Below are positions 18,224-26,237 of a stretch of 64,000 nucleotides of DNA, one piece after another (the stretch's first letter is position 1; each line of letters opens with the position of its first letter). The stretch comes from an uncultured Prevotellaceae bacterium (lineage in GTDB: Bacteria; Bacteroidota; Bacteroidia; Bacteroidales; Bacteroidaceae). The position numbers and the translations under genes are program-made. Below the pieces are notes generated by a model. It was not told the DNA's origin and made no database searches. It saw only the letters and a program-made list of their open reading frames with translations. Location: positions 62,001-126,000 of the forward strand of contig ONDM01000002.1 of the NCBI GenBank assembly GCA_900316585.1, read 5' to 3'.

Positions 18224-19303
18224 ATGGAGACACGACAAAGGTTAATTTCATTGGATGTCATGCGAGGCATGACGGTAGCTGGAATGATTCTAGTCAATAA
18301 CGGAGCAGGGCCAGACACCTATGCCCCGCTGAAGCATTCTGCGTGGAATGGTTTGACTCCCTGTGATTTAGTCTTCCCGTTTTTCCTTTTCATGGTAGGA
18401 CTTTCCATCTTCATTTCCTTGCGAAAGTTCAGTTTCAGACCATCCAAGACAGTGGTTTTGAAAATCCTGAAACGGACCCTTCTTCTGTTTGTCATCGGTC
18501 TTTTGTTGCATATGTGGGACATGGCAACGAAGGGCAACTGGGATTTATTCTCAGAACTTAGAGTTTGGGGTGTGCTTCAGCGTATCGCACTTTGTTACGG
18601 AATTGTTTCCTTGCTTGTGCTCTATGTCCCTGAAAAACGACTCACCTCCATCATGTTCGTGCTTTTGGCTGCCTATATGCTGATTCTCATCTGGGGAAAT
18701 GGCTATGAGATGTCTGAGGATAATATCATAGCAATTGTGGACCGTGCTATATTCGGAGAGGCTCACCTTTATCATAAAAGTCCGGTAGATCCGGAAGGTT
18801 TGGTCAGCACCATTTCAGCCGTGGTGCATACCTACATCGGATTCTTGTCTGGAAAGATTGTGATGGAGACCTTGTCCTTGAATAAGAAAATCAAGATGCT
18901 TCTATTCGTAGGCTTTGGTTTACTGATTGCAACCGTGTTTTTCCTGACAGGTGAATTCCCAATCAATAAGAGAATCTGGTCCCCATCCTTTGTCAGTGTG
19001 ACTTGTGGTATCGCCATGATATTTCTGGCCATCCTGATTCTTGTTATCGACAAGTGGGAGAAAAAGAAATGGTGCAAGATTTTTCAGATGTTTGGTATGA
19101 ATGCCTTCTTCATCTATGTGTTAAGTGAAGCGGTAGCTCCAGCTCTGAGCCATTGGGGACTGAAACAGCCTATTTATGAAGGCATAAATTCTATCATAAC
19201 GAATACATATATGGCTTCTTTGACTTATGCGCTCTTGTTTGTAGGTCTTATGGCTTTGGCAGCATGGGTGCTTTGGAAAAAGAATATCGTTATAAAAATC
19301 TAG
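18224..19303 (+). CDS. HGSNAT/DUF5009-family multispanning acyltransferase
   Basis: A 359-residue inner-membrane protein with about ten hydrophobic segments. It matches the family of human heparan-alpha-glucosaminide N-acetyltransferase, whose bacterial members are called DUF5009, COG4299 or NagX. Seen here: RLISLDVMRGMTVAGMILVN at the start, then KHSAWNGLTPCDLVFPFF, closely parallel to the human KHASWNGL segment. Its His (residue 38) would correspond to the acetyl-carrying histidine. RVWGVLQRIALCYG is also conserved. The human enzyme passes acetyl groups from cytosolic acetyl-CoA to lumenal terminal glucosamine; bacterial members have also been proposed as GlcNAc transporters. I use the ATG at 18224, one base after the GH89 stop, rather than an in-frame TTG at 18215. 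Confidence 0.87.
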   Translation: METRQRLISLDVMRGMTVAGMILVNNGAGPDTYAPLKHSAWNGLTPCDLVFPFFLFMVGLSIFISLRKFSFRPSKTVVLKILKRTLLLFVIGLLLHMWDMATKGNWDLFSELRVWGVLQRIALCYGIVSLLVLYVPEKRLTSIMFVLLAAYMLILIWGNGYEMSEDNIIAIVDRAIFGEAHLYHKSPVDPEGLVSTISAVVHTYIGFLSGKIVMETLSLNKKIKMLLFVGFGLLIATVFFLTGEFPINKRIWSPSFVSVTCGIAMIFLAILILVIDKWEKKKWCKIFQMFGMNAFFIYVLSEAVAPALSHWGLKQPIYEGINSIITNTYMASLTYALLFVGLMALAAWVLWKKNIVIKI

Positions 19304-19306
19304 TGT

Positions 19307-21598
19307 ATGAAGGGAATGAAATACATATTGTCTTTTGTTTTTGCGGCTTGTAGCTTGTGGGTTACAGCCCAAGACTTGGTTCAGTATGTGGATACCCGCG
19401 TAGGTACGGCTGCCAGCACCACTCAGACAGCTGGTATGTTTGGGAAGAAAACAGAAGAATTTGGGCAGACACTTCCTGCTGTTTTGGAACCCAACGGCAT
19501 GAATTTCTGGACACCGCAGACTACAGATACAGAGTTGAAATGCAAAGCTCCTTACTATTATAGGGATGATATCCTTCAAGGTTTCCGGAACAGCCATTGG
19601 ATAGTGGGTGGTTGCACTCAGGACTATGGCTCCATGACCTTAATGCCGGTCAGTGGACAGTTGAAGTGCATGCCAGAGCAAAGAGGCTCTCATTATTCAC
19701 ATGATAAGGAAATAGCAACTCCAGCTTATTATAGCGTCTTTCTGGATGACTACCAGATAAACGCAGAAATGACCGGCAGGTCCAGGAGTGCCATCTTCCG
19801 CTTTGATTACCAGTCGGGAGACAATGCCTTCCTGGTGATTAATCCCAATAGTGATGAAGGTTTGGGTTATATCGAGGTGATCCCGGAGAAGAAGCAGATA
19901 AGAGGCTATAACCCGGTTCACAGAATCTATCAAGGTAAGGGAGAGCCTGCCGGTTTCAGTGGTTATTTCATAGTGGAATATCAGGATGAGATAGAGACAT
20001 GGGGCACTTATCACATGGATAGTCTTTTTGAGCATCGGTCTGTAGAAAGAGACCATGTAATCATAGGTGCTTTCATCAAGTTCAAATCCTCAGGAAAGAA
20101 AGTCGTTCGAGTAGCTTCCTCTTTCACCGGATGGGATGGATGTGAAAAGAATTTGCGGAAGGAGATTCCAAATTGGGATTTTGATCAGACCTGTGAGGAA
20201 CTGACAGCCATTTGGAATCTTCGTTTGGGGCAGATAACTTTAGGGAATGCGTCGGAAGCTCAGAAATCCATGTTTTATGGAGCCTTTTACAGAGCATCTT
20301 TCTTACCACGAGAGTTTAATGACGTAGATGGGAAATATCCGTCTTTTGCCGGTGGAGGACAAATCATTCAAATGGCAGATGGCCATAATTATTATGAAGA
20401 TTATAGCATGTGGGACACATACAGGGCACTCCATCCGCTTATCAATATTCTTTCTCCTTCAAAGGCTAATGACATGATGCAGAGCCTGGTGCTGAAGTAT
20501 GAACAAGGAGGATGGCTTCCTATTTTCCCTTGTTGGAACAGTTACACTGCTGCCATGATAGGTGACCATGTGATTGCAGCCATAGGAGATGCCTATGTCA
20601 AGGGAATTCGGGATTTTGATATTCAGAAAGCTTATGAAGGCATGCGAAAGAATGCATTTGAGAGCCCTGCCACCTTTGAAGAATATGCCAATGGTATGGG
20701 ACGCCGTGCCTTGAAATCCTATATAGAATATGGATATATCCCTTTGCAGGATTCAGTGCAGGAGGCTTATCATAAAAATGAGCAGACCAGTAGGACCTTG
20801 GAGTATGCATATGACGACTTTGTGCTGTCTCAGGTGGCAAAATCTTTAGGAAAGACTTCAGATTACGAAGCGCTTGCCCGTCGTTCCATGAATTATAAGA
20901 ATGTGATAGACCCCAATACAGGATATGCTCAGGGAAGAAATGCTGACGGCACCTTCCTGAAAGAGAATAATGCTTTCAGTTTCAGTAGGTTCATTACAGA
21001 AGGTGCCCCCTGCCATTATACCTGGTATGTACCTCATGATGTAGAAGGGTTAATGACCAGCCTGGGTGGCAAGTCGCAGTTCATTGCCAAACTGGATTCT
21101 ATGTTTAGTGAGCAGCGATACTGGCATGGTAATGAACCTTGTCATCAAGTGGCTTATCTTTTCAATTATGCTGGTCAGCCCTGGAAGACCCAGCAGAAAG
21201 TACGTCACATCCTTGAAACAGAATATAGCAATACGCCAGGCGGTCTGGCAGGCAATGATGATGCAGGTCAGATGTCTGCATGGTATTTATTCTCAGCAAT
21301 CGGATTCTATCCGGTTTGTCCTGGCACGCCTTATTATGTGTTGGGTAGTCCTTCTTTCAAGAATCTTTCAATAAGGCTAGAAAATGGAAAGACGTTCAGG
21401 ATGTTGGCTCCGAATGCCTCTGAAAAGAATATTTATATTCAGCAGGTAAAGTTGAATGGGAAGAAATATACTAAAAACTATATTTCACATGAAGATATAG
21501 TGGGTGGTGCCGTCTTGGAATTTGAGATGGGGCCGGAGCCAAATAAGAAATGGGGCAGTTCCCCTAAAGACTGTCCTCCTAGTTATGGAATAAAATAG
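19307..21598 (+). CDS. GH92 alpha-mannosidase
   Basis: A 763-residue exported GH92 enzyme of ordinary family length (signal peptide about 1-22, ending VTAQ). It has the family opening QYVDTRVGT, SHWIVGGCTQDYG, MWDTYRALHPL in the barrel and the active-site loop GNDDAGQMSAW at about 648-658. The N-terminal part differs greatly from the first GH92 (a TAGMFGKKTEEFG insertion and PAVLEPNGMNFW in place of FGMVKPSPD), so the two probably have different targets. It starts three bases after the HGSNAT-like stop; an ATG at 19316 is an alternative start. Confidence 0.92.
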   Translation: MKGMKYILSFVFAACSLWVTAQDLVQYVDTRVGTAASTTQTAGMFGKKTEEFGQTLPAVLEPNGMNFWTPQTTDTELKCKAPYYYRDDILQGFRNSHWIVGGCTQDYGSMTLMPVSGQLKCMPEQRGSHYSHDKEIATPAYYSVFLDDYQINAEMTGRSRSAIFRFDYQSGDNAFLVINPNSDEGLGYIEVIPEKKQIRGYNPVHRIYQGKGEPAGFSGYFIVEYQDEIETWGTYHMDSLFEHRSVERDHVIIGAFIKFKSSGKKVVRVASSFTGWDGCEKNLRKEIPNWDFDQTCEELTAIWNLRLGQITLGNASEAQKSMFYGAFYRASFLPREFNDVDGKYPSFAGGGQIIQMADGHNYYEDYSMWDTYRALHPLINILSPSKANDMMQSLVLKYEQGGWLPIFPCWNSYTAAMIGDHVIAAIGDAYVKGIRDFDIQKAYEGMRKNAFESPATFEEYANGMGRRALKSYIEYGYIPLQDSVQEAYHKNEQTSRTLEYAYDDFVLSQVAKSLGKTSDYEALARRSMNYKNVIDPNTGYAQGRNADGTFLKENNAFSFSRFITEGAPCHYTWYVPHDVEGLMTSLGGKSQFIAKLDSMFSEQRYWHGNEPCHQVAYLFNYAGQPWKTQQKVRHILETEYSNTPGGLAGNDDAGQMSAWYLFSAIGFYPVCPGTPYYVLGSPSFKNLSIRLENGKTFRMLAPNASEKNIYIQQVKLNGKKYTKNYISHEDIVGGAVLEFEMGPEPNKKWGSSPKDCPPSYGIK

Positions 21599-21607
21599 AC
21601 AACTGAT

Positions 21608-22990
21608 ATGAAGAAACTTTTATTTGCATGTGTCTGCATAATCATGACGGCTTGTTCAGGTGGTAAAGATTCCACGGTTTTCAATGTCCTGGATTATGGA
21701 GCAAAGGGAGATGGGAAGACCGATGATGCTGTAGCGATTCAAAAAGCAATAGATGAATGTAATTCAAAGGGTGGAGGACAGGTTCTGTTCCCAACCGGTT
21801 ACACCTTCCTTTCCGGACCAGTGGAGTTGAAGTCGAATGTGGATATTCATTTGGAAGTGCAGTCGACTTGGATTGCGAATCCCGATGAGAGCATCTATAC
21901 TTTAAGTGCTTTCGGTGAGAATAGAGGTGAAGGCATGATGTGGATCTATGCAGATGGAGTGGAGAATCTTTCTTTTAGTGGAAAAGGTACTATAGATGGC
22001 AATGGGGTGTCTTTCATGGGAAAGGAATTGGAAGACAGCTATGAGTTGAAGCCTGTCACAGATTTTGACCCACGGCCTCATGTGTTGACTTTAAAAGGAG
22101 TGAATCATCTGTCAATCAAGGATATAACCATTCAAAATGGTGCATATTGGACTGTACATCTGATAGGTTGTTATGATGCATTGATTGATGGAATCAGTCT
22201 GAAGAATAATCTGAAGATACGTAATGGAGATGGCATTGATTTAGACCACTCTCGTAAGGTACGGATTGCCAACTGTTTTATTGAAAGTGGAGATGATTGC
22301 ATTTGTCTGAAAAACCGACGCGAATTTGAGGAATATGGACCTTGTCAGGATATTGTAGTCACAAACTGCGTCATGACAGGCCGTTCATGTGCCATCAAGA
22401 TTGGTTCAGAAAACATGGACAGTATCAGCAATGTCTTATTTGACAATTGCATCATAAAGGCGAGCAATCGAGGCTTAGGCATTCAGAATCGCGATGAAGG
22501 TACGGTTTCGAATGTGGTCTTCAGCAACATGATCATAGACTGCAAGTATTTTAGTGATGTATGGTGGGGTAAGGCAGAACCTATATATGTGACCAGCTAT
22601 CCTCGTGCCGTTGGTAATCATAAAGATGCGGGTTGGCGTTTCCCAAAGGGAGCTACAGAAGGCAGATGTGGAGAAGTGAGTGAAATCTATTTCCATAATG
22701 TCAAGTGTTATGGCGAGAATGGGTGTTTCATTGGTGGAGATACCCCTGATAAAGTGAATAATATTTATTTGGACAATATAGATCTGGCTTTGGAGAAAAG
22801 AACAGATTATCCAGGTAATCAATATGACAAACGTCCTTGTGTAGGTGAAGGATTTGTGGAGAGCCCAGCCTATGGTGTTTATGTGGATACCGCATCGGAT
22901 ATCTTTGTTGAAGGCTTGAGAGTTAAAGTACAGGCATCTTTTCCTGCTGAAAGATTTGGAGGTGAGATCAAAAGAATTAATGTAAAGTGA
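21608..22990 (+). CDS. Divergent GH28-like pectinase-fold lipoprotein
   Basis: A 460-residue lipoprotein (lipobox MTAC, Cys16) with a right-handed beta-helix. The pectate-lyase-like opening FNVLDYGAKGDGKTDDAVAIQKA is at about 25-47. Of the GH28 polygalacturonase motifs, the Asp-bearing NGDGIDLD (~205-212) and SGDDC (~227-231) are present. The usual GHG histidine motif is replaced by GRSCAIKIGSE, and the RIK motif is not seen (GLGIQNRDEG occupies the area). It therefore belongs to a divergent GH28 branch whose activity may not be on galacturonan. It starts nine bases after the second GH92, in the same direction. Confidence 0.82.
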   Translation: MKKLLFACVCIIMTACSGGKDSTVFNVLDYGAKGDGKTDDAVAIQKAIDECNSKGGGQVLFPTGYTFLSGPVELKSNVDIHLEVQSTWIANPDESIYTLSAFGENRGEGMMWIYADGVENLSFSGKGTIDGNGVSFMGKELEDSYELKPVTDFDPRPHVLTLKGVNHLSIKDITIQNGAYWTVHLIGCYDALIDGISLKNNLKIRNGDGIDLDHSRKVRIANCFIESGDDCICLKNRREFEEYGPCQDIVVTNCVMTGRSCAIKIGSENMDSISNVLFDNCIIKASNRGLGIQNRDEGTVSNVVFSNMIIDCKYFSDVWWGKAEPIYVTSYPRAVGNHKDAGWRFPKGATEGRCGEVSEIYFHNVKCYGENGCFIGGDTPDKVNNIYLDNIDLALEKRTDYPGNQYDKRPCVGEGFVESPAYGVYVDTASDIFVEGLRVKVQASFPAERFGGEIKRINVK

Positions 22991-23010
22991 TATTTTAATA
23001 ATCAACTCCT

Positions 23011-24273
23011 ATGAAGCTGAAATTCTGTATCTTATTATTTATTTCTTTTTTCTCTTATGCTTCTTTTGGGCAAAGTAGATTTTCTACGGTAGAAGAATTG
23101 AGGAAAGAGTTGAAAGATTGCCCGGAAAAAACAGGCAGTTCTTATTATGCTTATCCGGGACCGATACAGAAAGAATATACACCCGTTCCTGATGGTTATT
23201 CACCAGTGTATATAAGCCATTATGGACGTCATGGCTCAAGATGGGTGACGTCTGATTCCCGTTATACAGCAGTATTGGATGTTTTCGATTCTCACGAATT
23301 GACAGATTATGGCAAGGATGTACGTGAACGTCTGGAAATTGTTTGGCAAGACGCCAAAGGCCGTGGTGGAGATTTGACTCACAAAGGAGAACGACAGCAT
23401 CATGGCATAGCATCTAGAATGTTTGAGCATTTCCCATCCTTGTTCCAAGGGCATTCAAAGGTTCGTGCAGTAGCAAGTACCTCCCGTAGGTGTATGATGA
23501 GTATGATGGCATTCTGTGAAGGTTTGAAAGAAAGAAATCCTTGGATGGAGATTACCCGTTCAGCTCATGAGAGAGATATGGATTACATTAATTACGAATC
23601 TCCAGAATTGCAAGTCTTCAGTTCTAAAACCGGTGATTTTTGGCAAAATACTTTAACTCCATTTATTCAGTCTTCCATTGAACCTTCTAGATTAATAAAG
23701 AAGCTTTTTCTATCTGATATAGAGGATAATATACAATATGACTTCTTCGATGGTCTTTATTGGATTGTCAGTGATATCCAAAATGTAGAATTAGGTGATT
23801 TATCTTTATATGATTTATTTACCGATGATGAACTTTATGCATATTGGACCTGTCAGAATCTGAAGATGTATACAACCAATGGGCCTTCTAGTTACAATTC
23901 TGGTATAACGAAAGAAAGCTCCAGGAATTTGCTCAATCAAATTGTAAGGGAAGCTGATGCGGCTTTATCAGGAGGGGGAATTAGTGCAAATTTGAGGTTC
24001 GGTCATGACAGTGCACTTATCCGTTTGCTGACCTTGATGGGAATTGAAGAATGCAATAAGACTACAGAAGACAATGACCAAGTGGCTACAATTTGGCAGG
24101 ATTTCAGGATTACCCCTATGGCTGCCAATTTACAGATAATTTTTTACAAGAATCTATCTGGAAATGTCATCGTTAAGTTCTTGTTGAATGAAAATGAGGT
24201 CAGCCTTCCTTTAGGAGGGAAGGCCAAGCCATATTATGATTGGAATGAGGTAAAGAGTTTTTGGGGATATTAG
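23011..24273 (+). CDS. Histidine acid phosphatase (branch 2, MINPP/phytase-like)
   Basis: A 420-residue exported phosphatase (signal peptide about 1-20, ending SFGQ). The phosphohistidine motif is YGRHGSRW (Arg73, His74) and the proton-donor pair is GHD at about 331-333. These two motifs and the length place it with branch-2 histidine acid phosphatases, which include phytases, inositol-phosphate phosphatases and sugar phosphatases. The substrate is not determined. It lies 20 bases after the GH28-like gene and ends the block. Its stop codon overlaps that of the convergent B3/B4 gene, leaving no room for a terminator. Confidence 0.87.
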   Translation: MKLKFCILLFISFFSYASFGQSRFSTVEELRKELKDCPEKTGSSYYAYPGPIQKEYTPVPDGYSPVYISHYGRHGSRWVTSDSRYTAVLDVFDSHELTDYGKDVRERLEIVWQDAKGRGGDLTHKGERQHHGIASRMFEHFPSLFQGHSKVRAVASTSRRCMMSMMAFCEGLKERNPWMEITRSAHERDMDYINYESPELQVFSSKTGDFWQNTLTPFIQSSIEPSRLIKKLFLSDIEDNIQYDFFDGLYWIVSDIQNVELGDLSLYDLFTDDELYAYWTCQNLKMYTTNGPSSYNSGITKESSRNLLNQIVREADAALSGGGISANLRFGHDSALIRLLTLMGIEECNKTTEDNDQVATIWQDFRITPMAANLQIIFYKNLSGNVIVKFLLNENEVSLPLGGKAKPYYDWNEVKSFWGY

Positions 24274-24932
24274 AACTCCACTATATTGATTTCACTTCCG
24301 TTGCAGTATTTTGTAATAAGTTCTTTCATGTATACTGCACAATTCATGACTTCCTCCTTGTTGCCGTCGTATCCATTGACTATACCCATGAAATGTTTGG
24401 TGTTAAGTTCCATTTTGGTACGCTCGTTATCGCTGGTGGGTGTTCCAATGCCACCGATGCTGTCCCTATAGACAGGCAAGCCTTCGATATTCATCGGTCC
24501 TCTTCCGATTCCTTCATACGGTTCTCCGAATTTGCCGATTCCTAAAGTAACAGTCTCACCTTGTATCTTATCTGCATCAAATCCTCCTATGCTATAACCA
24601 TAGGCAATTGAAGCCAAATTGACTAGGTCGACCATTGTATCTATTTGATATAGATCCATTCCTTTCAGTATTCTTCTGCATAGTGCCTCTCCAGAAGGAC
24701 GGTATCTGCTAGGATCTTTACCACAAATTTTGTAGGTTTTGCGAGTGGCTTGAATGGATGGCATATCTTTAATGGAATCTATGGTATATTTTGAACGGTA
24801 TTCAGCAATAAACTTGCCGATCTCATCCCACAATTCAGCAGAATATGGGGTGTTTTCAACAGTAGCAAAAACTGCAGCACCTTTGAATTGTGGACATGCC
24901 TTTCTTAATTCTTCAGAGACAACGATATTCAT
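24270..24932 (-). CDS. B3/B4 tRNA-binding-domain protein
   Basis: A 220-residue cytosolic protein made almost wholly of the B3/B4 domain found in the phenylalanyl-tRNA synthetase beta chain (COG3382). Seen: the central SIQATRKTYKICGKDPSRYRPS segment, ALCRRIL, and the YGYSIGGFDADKIQG turn. Stand-alone members have been suggested to edit or bind aminoacyl-tRNA, without firm proof. It lies downstream of rpsP on the same strand but after a strong terminator, and its 3' end overlaps the convergent phosphatase gene by four bases. Confidence 0.8.
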   Translation of the reverse strand: MNIVVSEELRKACPQFKGAAVFATVENTPYSAELWDEIGKFIAEYRSKYTIDSIKDMPSIQATRKTYKICGKDPSRYRPSGEALCRRILKGMDLYQIDTMVDLVNLASIAYGYSIGGFDADKIQGETVTLGIGKFGEPYEGIGRGPMNIEGLPVYRDSIGGIGTPTSDNERTKMELNTKHFMGIVNGYDGNKEEVMNCAVYMKELITKYCNGSEINIVEF

Positions 24933-24945
24933 GACATAATTACTT

Positions 24946-24979
24946 ATAAAAAACTATCCCAAGGTGACCCTCGGGATAG
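24946..24979 (-). terminator. Intrinsic terminator of rpsP
   Basis: Read on the minus strand: an 11-bp stem with one G-U pair, loop GTCA, then a run of T. It lies between rpsP and the B3/B4 gene. Confidence 0.85.
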
Positions 24980-25024
24980 CAGTGTTTTGTTTGCAAGAAC
25001 TTTAAAATTAATAGATTGAGGTGT

Positions 25025-25564
25025 TTAAGCCTCAGCTGGTGTAGCAGCTTCCTGAGAAGCCTCAGCGTTTGCAGCAGCCTCAGCCTCAGCTTTCGCTGCA
25101 GCTTCAGCAGCCTTTTTGTCAGCTACCTTCTTTGCGATTTCCTCGTTTACCTTCTTCTCGGCATCCAAGCGAGCTGCGTCAGCAGCTTTCTTTTCTGCAG
25201 CAAGTTTCTGTGTCAACTTAGCAATACCATTCTGCTTGTCTGCTTTCCAAGCATCAAACTTAGCCTGGCAAGTTGCCTCGTCGAAAGCGCCTTTTTTAAC
25301 ACCGCCCTGAAGATGCTTCATAAGATAAACACCCTCGTTAGACAAAATGTTACGTACAGTGTCAGTTGGCTGTGCGCCAGTGTTAACCCAGTACAATGCG
25401 CGGTCAAACTTCAAATCTACTGTGGCAGGATTGGTATTTGGATTAAAAGTACCAATTTTCTCAGTAAATCTTCCATCACGTGGAGCTCTTTCGTCAGCGA
25501 TTACGATATAGTAAAAGGCATAGCCTTTACGACCGTGGCGCTGCAATCTGATTTTTGTTGCCAT
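25025..25564 (-). CDS. rpsP: 30S ribosomal protein S16 with long C-terminal tail
   Basis: A 179-residue protein. Residues 1 to about 80 are the S16 core ([55 protein letters not shown]). A ~95-residue tail follows that is very rich in Ala, Lys and Glu and probably helical. Long tails are usual in Bacteroidetes S16; most other bacteria have about 80-90 residues in total. The ATG at 25564 begins the universal MATKIRL; the longer reading runs through the promoter. The gene stands alone, not in the rimM-trmD operon of many bacteria. Confidence 0.96.
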   Translation of the reverse strand: MATKIRLQRHGRKGYAFYYIVIADERAPRDGRFTEKIGTFNPNTNPATVDLKFDRALYWVNTGAQPTDTVRNILSNEGVYLMKHLQGGVKKGAFDEATCQAKFDAWKADKQNGIAKLTQKLAAEKKAADAARLDAEKKVNEEIAKKVADKKAAEAAAKAEAEAAANAEASQEAATPAEA

Positions 25565-25624
25565 AATTAATTTTAAAATTGTTATTAATGATTTGAATAT
25601 GCAAATAACTCGTATTTGCGGGCG

Positions 25625-25656
25625 CAAAATTACGGCCTTTTTTTTATTTAGACAAA
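25625..25656 (-). promoter_or_regulatory. Promoter of rpsP
   Basis: On the minus strand TTTG (25653-25656) and TAATTTTG (25625-25632) are separated by 20 bases. The -33 element lies within the left arm of an 8-bp inverted repeat. Leader about 55 bases. Confidence 0.65.
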
Positions 25657-25690
25657 TTTTCACCGACTTATTTTGTAAAAGCTTTGTCTA
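25649..25690. repeat. 8-bp inverted repeat over the rpsP promoter
   Basis: TAGACAAA at 25649-25656 is repeated inverted as TTTGTCTA at 25683-25690, with 26 bases between. It covers the rpsP -33 element in the rpsP/rnf divergent region and may be an operator or a chance repeat. Confidence 0.4.
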
Positions 25691-25744
25691 TTAATGGTTT
25701 AATGTACAAAAAAGAAATACGTTATGGAAAATGGTTTAAAACCT

Positions 25745-25775
25745 TTTGTCGGTTTGGTAAAAAATCGTAAATTTG
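25745..25775 (+). promoter_or_regulatory. Promoter of the rnf operon
   Basis: TTTG at 25745-25748, 19 bases, then TAAATTTG at 25768-25775: a full consensus Bacteroidetes promoter. Leader about 30 bases to the ATG at 25809. Confidence 0.75.
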
Positions 25776-25808
25776 CACGGAATTTGTAAAGCAAACTTAG
25801 CAAAAAAT

Positions 25809-26234
25809 ATGGGAGACACTATAGAACATGTGGGTGAGGTGGTACGAGTGGACGGTTTAAATGTCCAGGTTCGTATCGTTCAGACTTCTGCATGTTCTTC
25901 GTGTGTGGCTAAGGGTCATTGTAATGCGGCGGAGAGCAAGGAAAAGATCATTGATGTAATTAATAGTGATTCCTTATCTTTGAAAGTGGGTGATGTTGTT
26001 AAGCTTGAGGGTAGTACCAGTATGGGCATGAAAGCTGTTTTGTGGTCATTTGGGGTACCTTTTCTAGTGGTGTTCATCATTCTTCTTTTTTGTAAAGAGT
26101 TTCTTTCTCTAGATGATTTAAATTCCGGATTACTGTCATTAGTATCTTTGATTCCTTATTATGGAATCCTGTATTTGTTCCGAAACAGATTTGCGAAGAA
26201 ATTTTCATTTACAATAAAACCTATAAATAACTAA
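25809..26234 (+). CDS. RseC/RsxC-associated SoxR-reducing system protein
   Basis: A 141-residue membrane protein of the RseC/MucC family, regularly placed at the head of Bacteroidetes rnf operons. The N-terminal domain carries the cysteine cluster CSSCVAKGHCNAA (about residues 33-45). Two membrane helices follow, at about 80-97 and 105-122, then a basic tail. In enterobacteria RseC is linked to the Rsx complex that keeps SoxR reduced; here a role in assembling or supplying Rnf is more plausible. The ATG at 25809 is used because the promoter overlaps the longer reading. It is followed by rnfB after three bases. Confidence 0.85.
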   Translation: MGDTIEHVGEVVRVDGLNVQVRIVQTSACSSCVAKGHCNAAESKEKIIDVINSDSLSLKVGDVVKLEGSTSMGMKAVLWSFGVPFLVVFIILLFCKEFLSLDDLNSGLLSLVSLIPYYGILYLFRNRFAKKFSFTIKPINN

Positions 26235-26237
26235 CTT

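Noticed and set aside
25565-25663. 33-residue N-terminal extension of S16
   Set aside because: It covers the rpsP promoter; S16 begins MATKIRL in the family.
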